34,130 nt of DNA, taken from contig DBXQ01000101.1 of NCBI GenBank assembly GCA_002309955.1, positions 1-34,130 on the forward strand, in the 5' to 3' direction. The DNA is from Bacteroidales bacterium UBA1208. GTDB taxonomy: Bacteria > Bacteroidota > Bacteroidia > Bacteroidales > P3. Positions 1 to 8,427 of the stretch are shown here, in pieces. The notes beneath the pieces are model-generated. The model had not been told where the DNA came from. It was given only the letters and a program-made list of their open reading frames with translations, and did not search any database. Position 1 is the first letter of the stretch. Every line of letters starts with the position of its first letter. Both the position numbers and the translations under genes were made by a program.

Positions 1-1272
1 AACGGCTTTGTACTGCACACCTGGGGTGAGGCCTGTGAGGGTGGCCGATGGGGTAGAGACGGAGAAGGAGGTGTAGAGGCTGTCGTCCATGCCCATCATG
101 CCGTATCTGACCTCCCAATGGATGCTGTTATCGGCGTCCCAGATCAATGTGGCGGAGGTGTCGGTGCTTGCGGCCACGCGCAGGTTGGTCACCGGCCGGC
201 AGTGTTCAATCGCAGTGTCGAAATCGGGGTCGATGACGGGGTAGATGAGATAGCTAAATGCCCCATGCTTATTAAGAGGATACGTGTAGGTGTTGTGACT
301 GAGGCTTTCGTGATACCTGTACCATTCGTGGTGTCGGTATTTTCTCCACAGGATATTGTCTTCGGCAGTATTGTTGGCATCATATTCCCATGTGAAAATC
401 GACCAGTAGCGGGTGGGGTTGTGATCCCAGAGCCACATCCACTCAGGGTGGAGGGGGATGTTGTCCATAACTGGGAGGGTGACCCAACTGTAGCTGCCGT
501 CGTTGTTGAGGGCGGTTCCTGCCACGACAAAGGAGTCCTCCACCACGACAGGCTTTTCGAACATGACTTGATAGAGTGGCACTCTGGGAGCGGTATCATC
601 GGGGACAGCGGGTTTTAGCGGGTCGGGATATCTAATCCAATTAGTTAGGTAACTATCACCATCTCCTTCCCATAACCATATAGTATCGTCTATTTCAGTC
701 CAAAAAGGAGGAAGAATGATGGTACGGTGGTCCTGTTCGATGCGCCAAGGGGCGGACATCAGTTTCACAAGCCCGTCGGGGGTGGGTTTGTAGAGAATCA
801 TGGAGTCTGTGATGCGTGTAAGGAGAGAGGTGTCGCGGGTGTTGGGGACGAAGTACTGACGGTCGTACAGACGAGCATAGGGGTTTTCCCACATATATAA
901 AAGGCTCTCGATGGTGGTGTCGCCCGGTTGCTGCATATATGCGCATGCGGCTATTCCCAAAATCTTGATGGGACGGTCGGTCCACAGTTGTTTACCAATA
1001 ATGATATTGCCGTTACGGATATAATGTGGAACCTGTTCAATAGGATCGGAGGTGGATTGAGGACGTAGTTGAGTACATGGGCCACAAAATTCGATAGGAG
1101 TAGTCCACTTTCTGAAAGAGGAGTCGATTATACATGGATCAGAATAGAGATTGGAGATATAAGAAGGAGGGAGCCGCCGGATGGTGTCCTCGGAAGGTTG
1201 GTATGGAGAGGCGACGGCCTGCCGACCCAGCATTGCAAAAAGAATGACGATGATGTATGCTGTATTTTTCAT
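1..1272 (-). CDS. Secreted protein with C-terminal Fn3 domain, partial
   Basis: An uninterrupted reading frame of 424 codons runs from an ATG at 1272 to the left edge of the window, so the C-terminus is missing. The first ~22 residues form a signal peptide (MKNTAYIIVILF..., cleavage probably after VAS). Residues ~30-350 resemble nothing I can name; they are rich in Trp, Tyr, Asp and Pro. From about residue 355 the pattern PVTNLRVAAS...ATLIWD... followed by LTGLTPGVQYKAV is a fibronectin type III domain, cut at its last strand. Such proteins in Bacteroidota are usually exported and often carry further Fn3 modules and a T9SS sorting domain, but those would lie outside the window. A short signal-peptide ORF precedes it in the same frame. 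Sure of the ORF and export; function unknown. Confidence 0.85.
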   Translation of the reverse strand, partial: MKNTAYIIVILFAMLGRQAVASPYQPSEDTIRRLPPSYISNLYSDPCIIDSSFRKWTTPIEFCGPCTQLRPQSTSDPIEQVPHYIRNGNIIIGKQLWTDRPIKILGIAACAYMQQPGDTTIESLLYMWENPYARLYDRQYFVPNTRDTSLLTRITDSMILYKPTPDGLVKLMSAPWRIEQDHRTIILPPFWTEIDDTIWLWEGDGDSYLTNWIRYPDPLKPAVPDDTAPRVPLYQVMFEKPVVVEDSFVVAGTALNNDGSYSWVTLPVMDNIPLHPEWMWLWDHNPTRYWSIFTWEYDANNTAEDNILWRKYRHHEWYRYHESLSHNTYTYPLNKHGAFSYLIYPVIDPDFDTAIEHCRPVTNLRVAASTDTSATLIWDADNSIHWEVRYGMMGMDDSLYTSFSVSTPSATLTGLTPGVQYKAV

Positions 1273-1293
1273 GGTGAATAGGTTTTTTATTGT

Positions 1294-1365
1294 TTATTGG
1301 GCAATGGCTTTCCCGGAGAAAAGTGCGCATCCGAGAAATAATAAGCAGAATAAATGTTTTTTCAT
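1294..1365 (-). CDS. Orphan 23-residue signal-peptide ORF
   Basis: An ATG at 1365 opens 23 codons that read as a complete signal peptide: MKK start, a hydrophobic core LFCLLFLGCALF, then a signal peptidase I-like site ending AIAQ, and immediately a TAA stop. Twenty-one bases later, in the same frame, the next gene starts with its own signal peptide. It may be a leader peptide, the remains of a gene whose body was deleted, or chance. A CATCTTTG at 1456-1463 (minus strand, one mismatch to TAnnTTTG) could be the promoter. The 220 bp between here and the methyltransferase stop are AT-rich and otherwise featureless. Confidence 0.4.
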   Translation of the reverse strand: MKKHLFCLLFLGCALFSGKAIAQ

Positions 1366-1585
1366 AATGATGTAATAGTGTTAAATGGTTGATGGTAAAA
1401 TGATTAATATATAATATGGCGTTATTTTAATAATACAAAATAAAGGAAAATAATTCAAAGATGCAAATGTTTTTTTGTTAAAATGATTTCCTCGGAGTAA
1501 TGTGAGAAAAGACTTTCGGCAGTCAGATTTATTGTTTTGCCGATGATGGATAAGAAAGTAGGGTATGGTTGTGGGTGGGAGGAGG

Positions 1586-2242
1586 TTAGCGGATGCGGCA
1601 GAGCATGATGCCGTCGCGAATGGGGAGGAGGATGTTGTCGACACGTGGGTCGAGGGTGATGCGTTGGTTGAGTTGGTGTATTGCATGTGCTTCGCGGTTG
1701 CAGCGCAGTTGACTTGCCTGGGTGCTGGGTTGGCTGTCAAGATTGAGTACGCGGCCGTACCACAGCATGTTGTCCAGCAGGATGAGCCCCCCTTGTTTCA
1801 TCTTGGGGAGGAGCAGGGTGTAGTAGAGGTCGTAGTTTTCTTTGTCGGCATCGATGAAGGCAAGGCCGATACCGTCGGGTAGGGTGGGTATGAGGTTAGC
1901 CGCAGGGCCGAAATGGGTTTTGATGCGGGGCAGTACTCCGGCGGTTTGTGCATGTTGGATGATGAGCGATTGGTATTCGTCGTTGATTTCGATGAGGTGC
2001 ATGGTTGACTTGTCGGAGAGTCCGCTGGCTATGCATACGGCTCCGAAGCCTGCTTGGGAGCCTATTTCGACGGCTATTTCGGGTTGTTGGATGGCGGTGA
2101 TGATTTGCAGCAGGGTGCCTTGGTAGGGCGATGAGGCCATGTGGGGGTTGGCGGTGTGGAGGGCGACGGAGCGGTAGACGCTGTTGAGCGGGTCGGGGAG
2201 CGGTGAGGTGTGCTGGGTGCAGTAGTCTTCGATGGCGGTCAT
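1586..2242 (-). CDS. SAM-dependent O-methyltransferase (COMT/CCoAOMT type)
   Basis: A 218-residue class I methyltransferase of the small cation-dependent O-methyltransferase family (caffeoyl-CoA OMT type). The SAM-binding motif I is EIGSQAGFG at residues 59-67, the acidic ribose-binding segment is LIEIND at 83-88, and the metal ligands expected in this family are matched by FIDADKENY (129-137) and DNMLWYG (157-163). The length is normal for the family. The substrate cannot be deduced; bacterial members methylate catechols and other vicinal diols, and some act on tRNA. The start lies 8 bp after the ftsK stop, so the two genes are probably cotranscribed. Confidence 0.88.
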   Translation of the reverse strand: MTAIEDYCTQHTSPLPDPLNSVYRSVALHTANPHMASSPYQGTLLQIITAIQQPEIAVEIGSQAGFGAVCIASGLSDKSTMHLIEINDEYQSLIIQHAQTAGVLPRIKTHFGPAANLIPTLPDGIGLAFIDADKENYDLYYTLLLPKMKQGGLILLDNMLWYGRVLNLDSQPSTQASQLRCNREAHAIHQLNQRITLDPRVDNILLPIRDGIMLCRIR

Positions 2243-2250
2243 GGGAGAGG

Positions 2251-4677
2251 TCAGAGGTTTCTAAGGATTTCTTCGAGTTGGATTTCGTCGTGTACCAATA
2301 CTTCGCGAGCTTTGGAGCCATTGTAGGGTCCTACTATGCCGGCGGCTTCGAGTTGGTCTATGATTCGGCCTGCACGGTTGTAGCCAAGTTGCAGTTTGCG
2401 TTGCAGCAGTGAGGTGGAACCGAATTGGGAAGCAACGACGAGACGAGCGGCATCGTTGAAGAATTCGTCTTTTTGTTTGGGGTCGAATTCTTTGTTGGGT
2501 TCTTCGTTCTCGTCGAGGTATTCGGGCAGGAGGAATCCATCGGGGTAGCCGCGTTGGGAGCCAATGAAGTCGGCCAGTTCTTCGATTTCTTCGGTTTCGA
2601 TGAGTGCGCATTGTATGCGGACGAGGTCGGAGCCGGAGAGGGAGATGAGCATATCTCCGCGCCCGATGAGCCGTTGGGCTCCGCTACAGTCGAGGATGGT
2701 GCGGGAGTCGATGCCGCTGGTGACTTTGAAGGCCACGCGGGCGGGGAAGTTGGCTTTGATAGTGCCGGTGATGATGTTGGTGGTGGGGCGCTGGGTGGCG
2801 ATGATGAGGTGAATGCCTACGGCTCGCGCCAGCTGCGCAAGTCGGCAGATGGGCATTTCAACTTCTTTGCCGGCGGTCATGATGAGGTCTGCAAATTCGT
2901 CGATGATGAGTACGATATAGGGGAGGAAGCGGTGGTCGTTTTCGGGGTTGAGTTGGCGATGGATGAATTTGTCGTTGTATTCGGTGATTTTGCGTACGCC
3001 GGCTTTGCGGAGGAGGTCGTAGCGCTGGTCCATCTCGATGCAGAGGGAGTTGAGGGTGCGGACGACTTTTTTGACGTCGGTGATGATGGGTTCTTCGGAG
3101 TCGGGCAGTTTGGCAAGGTAGTGACGTTCGATTTTGTTGTAGAGTGAGAGTTCGACTTTTTTTGGGTCGACCATGACGAATTTGAGTTCAGAGGGATGCT
3201 TTTTGTAGAGAAGGGAGGCAATGACGGCGTTGAGGCCTACGGATTTTCCTGTGCCTGTGGCACCAGCCATGAGGAGGTGCGGCATTTTGGCGAGGTCGGT
3301 GACGAAAGGTTCGTTGCTGATGGTTTTGCCGAAGGCGATGGGAAGTTCCATTTTCCCGCTGTTGCAGAAGGCGTCGCATTGGAGCATGCTTTTCATGGAG
3401 ACGATTTGTGGCTTGGCATTGGGGACTTCGATGCCAACAGTGCCTTTGCCGGGGATGGGGGCAATGATGCGGATGCCGAGGGCGGAGAGACTCAGGGCGA
3501 TGTCGTCTTCAAGGCTTTTGATTTTAGAGATTCGTATGCCTGGGGCGGGTTTGATTTCGTAGAGGGTGACGGTGGGTCCTGGGGAGGCGGTGATTTCGAC
3601 AATTTCTATGTTGTAGTTGCGAAGGGTTTCGACGATGTGGTCTTTGTTCGAGACGAGTTCTTCTTTGGTTACTTTGGTGTTGCGGGTTTCCCAATCGGTG
3701 AGAATGTCAGTGGAGGGCATGATGTATTGCTTCAAGTCGAGGTGGGGGTCGTAGAGTTCGTCGACGGTGTAGTGGTGGCTGGTGTGTATGTTTTCGAATT
3801 CGGAGTAGCGGTTGGGTTCCTCTTCGGGGGTGTCTGGTTGGGTGTCGGCGATGGTGAAGGCGGGTGAGGCAGGTTGTTTTTTTTCAGGGGTGGATTGGGA
3901 GGTTTGTTGGTCGCGAGTTTGAGCGCGCTGGTTGATGCGGCTGAATTCGTCGTCGATGGAAAATGTTATAGGTTCTTCTTTTTCGATGAGGGGTTGTTGG
4001 CTGCTATTTTCGTTACCGACGGTGTTGGTTTGTTTTTCTTCTTGGGGCGTTTGGGATGGTGTTGCAGGTTCGGTTTCCTCTTCCTCTTTTACTTTGTGGA
4101 CGGGGATGATGTTTTTGATGTCGGACATGTTGATGTTGACTTTTGGCGGCCGGATGTTGACTTTGTGGACGAGGATGAGGAAAACAATGGCGAGGAAGGC
4201 AAAGAGCACCAGTGTGCCCCATTTGATGAGGTGGTAGCAGTTTTGGGCGATAAAGTCGCCGGTGACACCAACGTAGTTGCCCATGACGATGTCGCCTTTA
4301 CCCCACCGGCCAAAACAGTAGCCAATGACAGAGGAAAGCCACACCATCCAGAACAGGGTGCTCCAGAGGGTTTTGCTCCATGGGAGGAGGTTTTTGTTCC
4401 ATAGTTTGAACCCATAGAGGAAAAGCAAGAAGGCAAGACCGAAAGATGCGATGCCGAAGGTGTTTTGTACAATGAGTTTGGAGAGGTGAAACCCAAGTGC
4501 GCCAAGCCAGTTGTTGTGCGATGGCCATGAGATAAAGAACGAGGTCATGGCGATGGCCAGGAAGCAGGCAAAGAGAATGTAGCAGGAGCCACGGAGTTTA
4601 CGGCAGCGTTGAGTACGCCAGTATTCGATGAAACGGCTGGTGGGTCGTACGGTTTTCTTGTTTTTCTTTTTGGGCAT
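2251..4677 (-). CDS. ftsK: DNA translocase FtsK/SpoIIIE
   Basis: An 808-residue FtsK. Residues ~25-170 hold four membrane segments (FtsK_4TM), followed by a charged Gln/Glu/Pro-rich linker to about residue 310. The alpha-beta motor follows: Walker A GATGTGKS near residue 470, Walker B LIIDEFADL near 590, and the ATQRPTTNIITG segment. The C-terminal ~65 residues (TSLLQRKLQLGYNRAGRIIDQLE...) form the winged-helix gamma domain that reads polar KOPS-like sequences. It pumps chromosomal DNA through the division septum and activates XerCD at dif. The length is typical of Bacteroidota. It has a 199-bp leader region containing a strong hairpin (4779-4818) and is followed directly by the methyltransferase gene. 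Confidence 0.97.
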   Translation of the reverse strand: MPKKKNKKTVRPTSRFIEYWRTQRCRKLRGSCYILFACFLAIAMTSFFISWPSHNNWLGALGFHLSKLIVQNTFGIASFGLAFLLFLYGFKLWNKNLLPWSKTLWSTLFWMVWLSSVIGYCFGRWGKGDIVMGNYVGVTGDFIAQNCYHLIKWGTLVLFAFLAIVFLILVHKVNIRPPKVNINMSDIKNIIPVHKVKEEEETEPATPSQTPQEEKQTNTVGNENSSQQPLIEKEEPITFSIDDEFSRINQRAQTRDQQTSQSTPEKKQPASPAFTIADTQPDTPEEEPNRYSEFENIHTSHHYTVDELYDPHLDLKQYIMPSTDILTDWETRNTKVTKEELVSNKDHIVETLRNYNIEIVEITASPGPTVTLYEIKPAPGIRISKIKSLEDDIALSLSALGIRIIAPIPGKGTVGIEVPNAKPQIVSMKSMLQCDAFCNSGKMELPIAFGKTISNEPFVTDLAKMPHLLMAGATGTGKSVGLNAVIASLLYKKHPSELKFVMVDPKKVELSLYNKIERHYLAKLPDSEEPIITDVKKVVRTLNSLCIEMDQRYDLLRKAGVRKITEYNDKFIHRQLNPENDHRFLPYIVLIIDEFADLIMTAGKEVEMPICRLAQLARAVGIHLIIATQRPTTNIITGTIKANFPARVAFKVTSGIDSRTILDCSGAQRLIGRGDMLISLSGSDLVRIQCALIETEEIEELADFIGSQRGYPDGFLLPEYLDENEEPNKEFDPKQKDEFFNDAARLVVASQFGSTSLLQRKLQLGYNRAGRIIDQLEAAGIVGPYNGSKAREVLVHDEIQLEEILRNL

Positions 4678-4778
4678 TGTGTGGAGTGCTTTTGAATTTG
4701 TTATTGTAGGGTTTGGTTGGCCCTGTGTTTTAAAGGTGTGCAGACTTTTTGTTTAGTTTACCCTTTTTATTACTTTCA

Positions 4779-4818
4779 GAGGGCTTGAGGATAGAGAATT
4801 CCTCTTCCTCAAGCCCTC
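4779..4818. terminator. 13-bp hairpin between ftsK and the upstream gene
   Basis: Perfect 13-bp arms, GAGGGCTTGAGGA at 4779-4791 and its complement at 4806-4818, with a 14-nt loop. It lies about 60 bp after the stop of the upstream minus-strand gene (4877) and 100 bp before ftsK. No T-tract follows on either strand, so it could be a weak terminator, an RNA 3'-end stabiliser or a leader structure of ftsK. Confidence 0.5.
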
Positions 4819-4876
4819 GAGTATGATTATTAATCGTTTTCTTTAGATGATGGGCATCAATAAGATGAGGTTTGGA

Positions 4877-5596
4877 TTAGTCTTCAAGCAGTTCGATGGC
4901 ATCCTTTAGCTCGTTACGGAAGGTCTCGAACTCTTCACCGGAGGCATCTTTATAGCCGGCGGGAAGGAGCATGTCAACATCCTTTACTTTGCCTTTCTGC
5001 ACTTCGATTGCAGTGAAAGTGACAGCGCGGCCTTCACCCAGTTCCTGGGTGTAGACAAAGGGGAATCCTTTTATGTTGCCCATGACGAGGCAGTATTCGG
5101 GACCGATTTCGGTGGAGTACCAGCAGATGGCGGGATTGTCGGAGCCTTCTTCATCGTAGCGGTGCATGACCATTTTGTGGACGGTGTAGCCCAGCATTTC
5201 CTGGGTTTCGTTAACATTTTCATAGTAGAAATGCCCGGCCTCTTGGTCGACGAGGTAGATGCTGTCAAGTTCCGCTTTGGTTGATTCGTGGCGGACAATG
5301 AATTTGCCATCGCCTGTGTAGGTTTCGAGTTCGATGCCGTTGGCAGCAAGGTAGGCAATGGCTTGGCTGAAGTCAATGGCTTGTGACACTTTCAGCCCCT
5401 TCTGGATGGTTTGTTCATAGAGCAATTGGTCGTCGTAGACTTTGATTTCGACGACAGACTGGTCTTCGGGGATGGAAAGGTCTACTTTGCCGGTACTGGT
5501 GATTTTGTATTTTACTATGCCGCGGAAATTGTTTTGGGCACTGACGGCTCCAAAGGTAAGCAGCATCAGGGCTGCAGCAAGAATGATTCTTTTCAT
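4877..5596 (-). CDS. Exported protein of unknown function (DUF4412/GLPGLI-like)
   Basis: A 239-residue protein with a clear signal peptide (MKRIILAAALMLLTFGAVSAQ) and no further membrane segment, so it is expected in the periplasm or at the outer membrane. The mature N-terminus NNFRGIVKYKI and the late segment VKDVDMLLPAGYK resemble the beta-rich DUF4412/GLPGLI-type exported proteins common in Bacteroidota, whose role is not established. The C-terminus is acidic (DAIELLED). It is flanked by noncoding DNA on both sides and is probably monocistronic. I would not assign a function; the family match is from memory of the pattern only. Confidence 0.75.
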   Translation of the reverse strand: MKRIILAAALMLLTFGAVSAQNNFRGIVKYKITSTGKVDLSIPEDQSVVEIKVYDDQLLYEQTIQKGLKVSQAIDFSQAIAYLAANGIELETYTGDGKFIVRHESTKAELDSIYLVDQEAGHFYYENVNETQEMLGYTVHKMVMHRYDEEGSDNPAICWYSTEIGPEYCLVMGNIKGFPFVYTQELGEGRAVTFTAIEVQKGKVKDVDMLLPAGYKDASGEEFETFRNELKDAIELLED

Positions 5597-5697
5597 GGTA
5601 ATTTGATGATGTTTATGTTCGTTTATTATTTACAGGGTAACGGAAATATGAAATAAAAATTATTTGTGGATGAAAAAAAACAATTAATGTTTAGTAA

Positions 5698-6060
5698 TCA
5701 CCATTTTGGGGGCAGAATGATATTGGGTACAAGGTGTGCGTCGGCAAAGAGAGGTGCGATTTCGCTTTCGTCGAATCCTGCAATACCACATCCGATGCGG
5801 GTTACGAGGAAGGTGAGTTCGGGGTGGTTCTGAGCGAAGGCGATAAATTCGTCGACGTATGGCCGGATGGTTTCCACCCCTCCTTGCATGGTGGGGATGG
5901 CATAGCTCTGCCCTTGCAGACCGACCCCTTGTCCGTAGACGGCTCCGAAACGTTCGTAGGCCATGCGGGCAGCTCCTCCACCATGATGTCCTGCAAGGTT
6001 GCTGCCGAAGACAAAGACTTCGTTGGGCTTGAGATGGGTGATGAATTCAGGTGTGTGCAT
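5698..6060 (-). CDS. Macro-domain-like protein (A1S_2505 family)
   Basis: A 120-residue single-domain protein. The segment VFVFGSNLAGHHGGGAARMA (residues 16-35) is the hallmark of the macro-domain-like A1S_2505 family, first described from phage-associated genes. The glycine-rich GHHGGGAA loop matches the ribose/phosphate-binding loop of macrodomains, and VTRIGCGIAGF near residues 86-96 matches the second, diphosphate-binding loop. A role in binding or hydrolysing ADP-ribose or a related nucleotide is inferred from the fold, not shown. It starts 18 bp after the stop of the caspase-like gene, so the two are probably cotranscribed. Confidence 0.82.
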   Translation of the reverse strand: MHTPEFITHLKPNEVFVFGSNLAGHHGGGAARMAYERFGAVYGQGVGLQGQSYAIPTMQGGVETIRPYVDEFIAFAQNHPELTFLVTRIGCGIAGFDESEIAPLFADAHLVPNIILPPKW

Positions 6061-6078
6061 TGTCTCTTTGGAGTAGTA

Positions 6079-7791
6079 TTAGTTGTTGATAAAGGTGCGT
6101 GTGCCCCAGTTCTCGCCTAATTTGCCACCGATAATCATGCTTGGTTCTTGGAGTTTGCCTTGCAGAGAGGATTCATAGGCTTGGTTTTTGGTGACGTTGT
6201 TGAAGAGGTCTTGGAAGGTGATTTCACCACGGGTGTATTTGAGTTCTTTGAGAATGTAGTATGTGAAGAAGCCATGGTGTTGGTCGATGAATGAATAGGC
6301 TGTTTTGTCGCCATCGGCAGCCATGAAGATGACAATGTCGCTACGGACACGGGGTGTGCGGTAGCGTTTGGACTCTTTTTTGATGGTGAAGAAGGGTTTG
6401 CCACTGCGTTGAATGCCGTCGAAACTGGCATCGATGATGAAGGTATAGCTGAGTGCTTCCACACGGTTGAACCAACCTGTGAGGGTGTCGAGGGAGATGC
6501 ATTGGTTGAGGATTTTTTCAGCATCGCCACCTTTGAGGACTATATCTTCGGGCAAGGCACCTGTTTTGCTACGGAATGCGCGTATTTTGCTGACATCAAC
6601 GCCACTGGGCATGAGGAAAGGAGCCCACTTTTGGTTGGAAACACCATGGCCGGCATAATAGATGATGATATGGACATCGCCGCTTTGGGCTTTGATGATG
6701 TCTTTGAGCCAGTGGATACCTTCATTGTAGATTTCTTGTCTGCCGGCATTGTGCAGAACTTTGACATGGCGAGTGGGGATGCCGAGCGTGTGGACAAAGT
6801 ATTGGTGGAGGACATCACCGTCGTTGGTGGCGAAGTCGCAGTTGGGCAGGGGAGCGGTGTATTCTTCTTCAGCGATGATGAGAGCGTAGGTTTTACTGTT
6901 GAGGTTTTCTTCGATGTGGGGGATGTTAAAGTCTACGTATTCGTCGTTAAGGAGGGCTGCTTCAAGGCTTTTGGCTGCAGCATCGAAAGCACCGTGAACC
7001 ACTATTTGAAGACTGGAACGGCGGTAGTGGGGACCGGTCATGTCGAAGCAACGGGTGATGTGGTGGTATTCATTGTTGGTCTTTTTGAGGCTTGCCACGT
7101 TCTCTTCAAGATAACTTTGGACACTGCGTGCGCGGAGGTAGGCCAATTGGGCATTGGTGGTTATGCCTTCTTTCTGGTCGACGGAGATTCGTACGTTCTC
7201 GTCGTTGAAAACGGCAGGCATGTAGCGGAAGTCGCCATATTCGCCTTTGTATTCGATATGGGTTATTTCGGCGGCATCGGTGGTGGAGGTGATGGTGACG
7301 GTTGTTCTTCGACCGGAAGAGAAGAGGTCTTTGAGCTCGTCGTCAATCATGGTGCGAGTCAGGTTGCAGATGGCGCGGCAGGAGTTTGAGGTGTTCCATA
7401 AGTAGGCGGCCGATGGATAGTCGTCTTCTGTGCCTTCGAAATGATGGCAGTTGTATGAAATGTTGTAGACGAAATTGATTTCGGGCGTACCCTCTTCGGT
7501 AGTGTCTTCGCGTACTTCGGTGGTGATACGGACGAATGTTTCATCGTAGAGTTTTTCTGCGTTGGGCAGGTTGATGAGCATCTGTTGGATCTGTTTGTTC
7601 ATCTTTTTTTCACGCTGCTGGGTGGTTTGACGCAGGCGTTTGAGGATGAATGCATGGATGTCGTCGTTGTATTGGTGCTCGGTTTGTATAGAGGTTACGG
7701 GCTCTTGAGCCTTGGTGCCTGCGGGCGAGGCAATAAGCATAACTAATAGTGCAAACAGCACAAAACTGTAACGATACTTAGTAGTTTTCAT
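6079..7791 (-). CDS. Exported caspase-like (peptidase C14) protein with Cys-to-Ser change
   Basis: A 570-residue protein from the ATG at 7791. The reading frame extends to a TTG at 7815, but a TATTTTTG promoter element at 7820-7827 puts transcription too close for that start, and the signal peptide (MKTTKYRYSFVLFALLVML..., ending TKAQ) fits the ATG. Residues ~30-290 are unassigned; the part LAYLRARSVQSYLEENV...RRSSLQIVVHGAFD recalls an OmpA-like domain. From ~298 (KTYALIIAEEEY) a caspase fold follows, with the catalytic His in YYAGHG at residue 382. Where active relatives have DACFSG, this protein has DASFDG, with Ser456 (codon AGT) in place of the nucleophile Cys. It may be a pseudoprotease. 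A macro-domain-like gene follows 18 bp downstream. Confidence 0.85.
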   Translation of the reverse strand: MKTTKYRYSFVLFALLVMLIASPAGTKAQEPVTSIQTEHQYNDDIHAFILKRLRQTTQQREKKMNKQIQQMLINLPNAEKLYDETFVRITTEVREDTTEEGTPEINFVYNISYNCHHFEGTEDDYPSAAYLWNTSNSCRAICNLTRTMIDDELKDLFSSGRRTTVTITSTTDAAEITHIEYKGEYGDFRYMPAVFNDENVRISVDQKEGITTNAQLAYLRARSVQSYLEENVASLKKTNNEYHHITRCFDMTGPHYRRSSLQIVVHGAFDAAAKSLEAALLNDEYVDFNIPHIEENLNSKTYALIIAEEEYTAPLPNCDFATNDGDVLHQYFVHTLGIPTRHVKVLHNAGRQEIYNEGIHWLKDIIKAQSGDVHIIIYYAGHGVSNQKWAPFLMPSGVDVSKIRAFRSKTGALPEDIVLKGGDAEKILNQCISLDTLTGWFNRVEALSYTFIIDASFDGIQRSGKPFFTIKKESKRYRTPRVRSDIVIFMAADGDKTAYSFIDQHHGFFTYYILKELKYTRGEITFQDLFNNVTKNQAYESSLQGKLQEPSMIIGGKLGENWGTRTFINN

Positions 7792-7819
7792 TGCGCAATG
7801 GATATTATTTTTCAAAATG

Positions 7820-7827
7820 CAAAAATA
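7820..7827 (-). promoter_or_regulatory. -7 element TATTTTTG of the caspase-like gene
   Basis: On the minus strand TATTTTTG is an exact match to the Bacteroidota -7 consensus TAnnTTTG, 28 bp before the ATG at 7791. No good TTTG -33 element is visible at the expected spacing. It supports the ATG over the TTG at 7815 as start. Confidence 0.5.
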
Positions 7828-7893
7828 TAGCTTTTTATTGAAATGGAAGACTATTGTTTGGAAAAATAATCAACGTGTAAATGTGAATAATTC

Positions 7894-7926
7894 AGCAGCC
7901 TATAGAAATTCTTCCTATAGGCTGCT
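7894..7926. terminator. Hairpin ending the bat-rseC operon
   Basis: Perfect 12-bp arms (AGCAGCCTATAG at 7894-7905, complement at 7915-7926) with a 9-nt loop, 28 bp past the rseC stop and ahead of the caspase-like promoter. The minus-strand continuation is AT-rich (GAATTATT) without a strict T-run. The position fits the end of the long operon. Confidence 0.65.
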
Positions 7927-7954
7927 ATTTTGGTGTAGGGATTTTGGTCTTTGG

Positions 7955-8395
7955 TCAATTCGATTGGGATAGGGGTAGGGGAGAATTCTTTTTTATTTGG
8001 AAAGAGAATTTGCGTTGCAGACGGTTACGGAAGAGGTATAGGAGAATGCCGTAAAGAGCTATGACGAGAAGGGAGACAAGTGCTACCCAGAGTTCGGGGA
8101 TATGGAGGGTGTAGAGTACAGTAAATGTACTCAATATAAGGACGGCAGGAAGGATGTATGCGATAAGAACGGCAAGCAGGCCGTGTCCGGAATTGATGAT
8201 GACAGTGACGTGGTCGCCTGGGGTGTAGTTTTGCCAGGTTGGAGTGACGATGTCTACTACCTTTTCTTTCTTTTCGGAGAAGGTACAACGGGCATGGGCT
8301 TCGCAGGCGGCACAGGCGCTAAGAACCTGCATCTGTACTTTGACTGTACCTTGCTGGGAAGAGATTACGGTGCCGTCGTGTGTGACTTGTTGCAT
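7955..8395 (-). CDS. rseC: RseC/MucC-family SoxR-reducing system protein
   Basis: A 146-residue RseC/MucC family protein. The N-terminal cytoplasmic part has the cluster C28, C31, C37 (SACAACEAHARC), followed by a small beta-rich stretch with YTPGDHVTV. Two membrane helices cover about 73-96 and 102-122, and the tail is basic. In Proteobacteria RseC helps keep SoxR reduced together with Rnf and modulates sigma-E; in Bacteroidota it usually sits at the start of an rnf operon. Here there is no rnf gene: it is the last gene after batE and the WG-repeat gene, 32 bp behind the latter. The family call is firm; its role here, perhaps redox-linked, is inference. Confidence 0.85.
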   Translation of the reverse strand: MQQVTHDGTVISSQQGTVKVQMQVLSACAACEAHARCTFSEKKEKVVDIVTPTWQNYTPGDHVTVIINSGHGLLAVLIAYILPAVLILSTFTVLYTLHIPELWVALVSLLVIALYGILLYLFRNRLQRKFSFQIKKNSPLPLSQSN

Positions 8396-8427
8396 ATTGA
8401 GGTTGTTTTTGATGAAAGATAGGCGGC

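Noticed and set aside
2425..3867. Two long plus-strand ORFs (240 and 223 codons) opposite ftsK
   Set aside because: They mirror the codon pattern of ftsK, are rich in Gly, Val, Asp and Phe as antisense shadows are, and have no family pattern or promoter.
6409..7389. 326-codon plus-strand ORF opposite the caspase-like gene
   Set aside because: It is antisense to a gene with a clear signal peptide and caspase motifs; its product is a Gly/Val/Asp-rich shadow with no domain.
7792..7815. TTG start for the caspase-like gene
   Set aside because: It would fall within a few bases of the predicted transcription start and would spoil the signal peptide; the ATG at 7791 is better.
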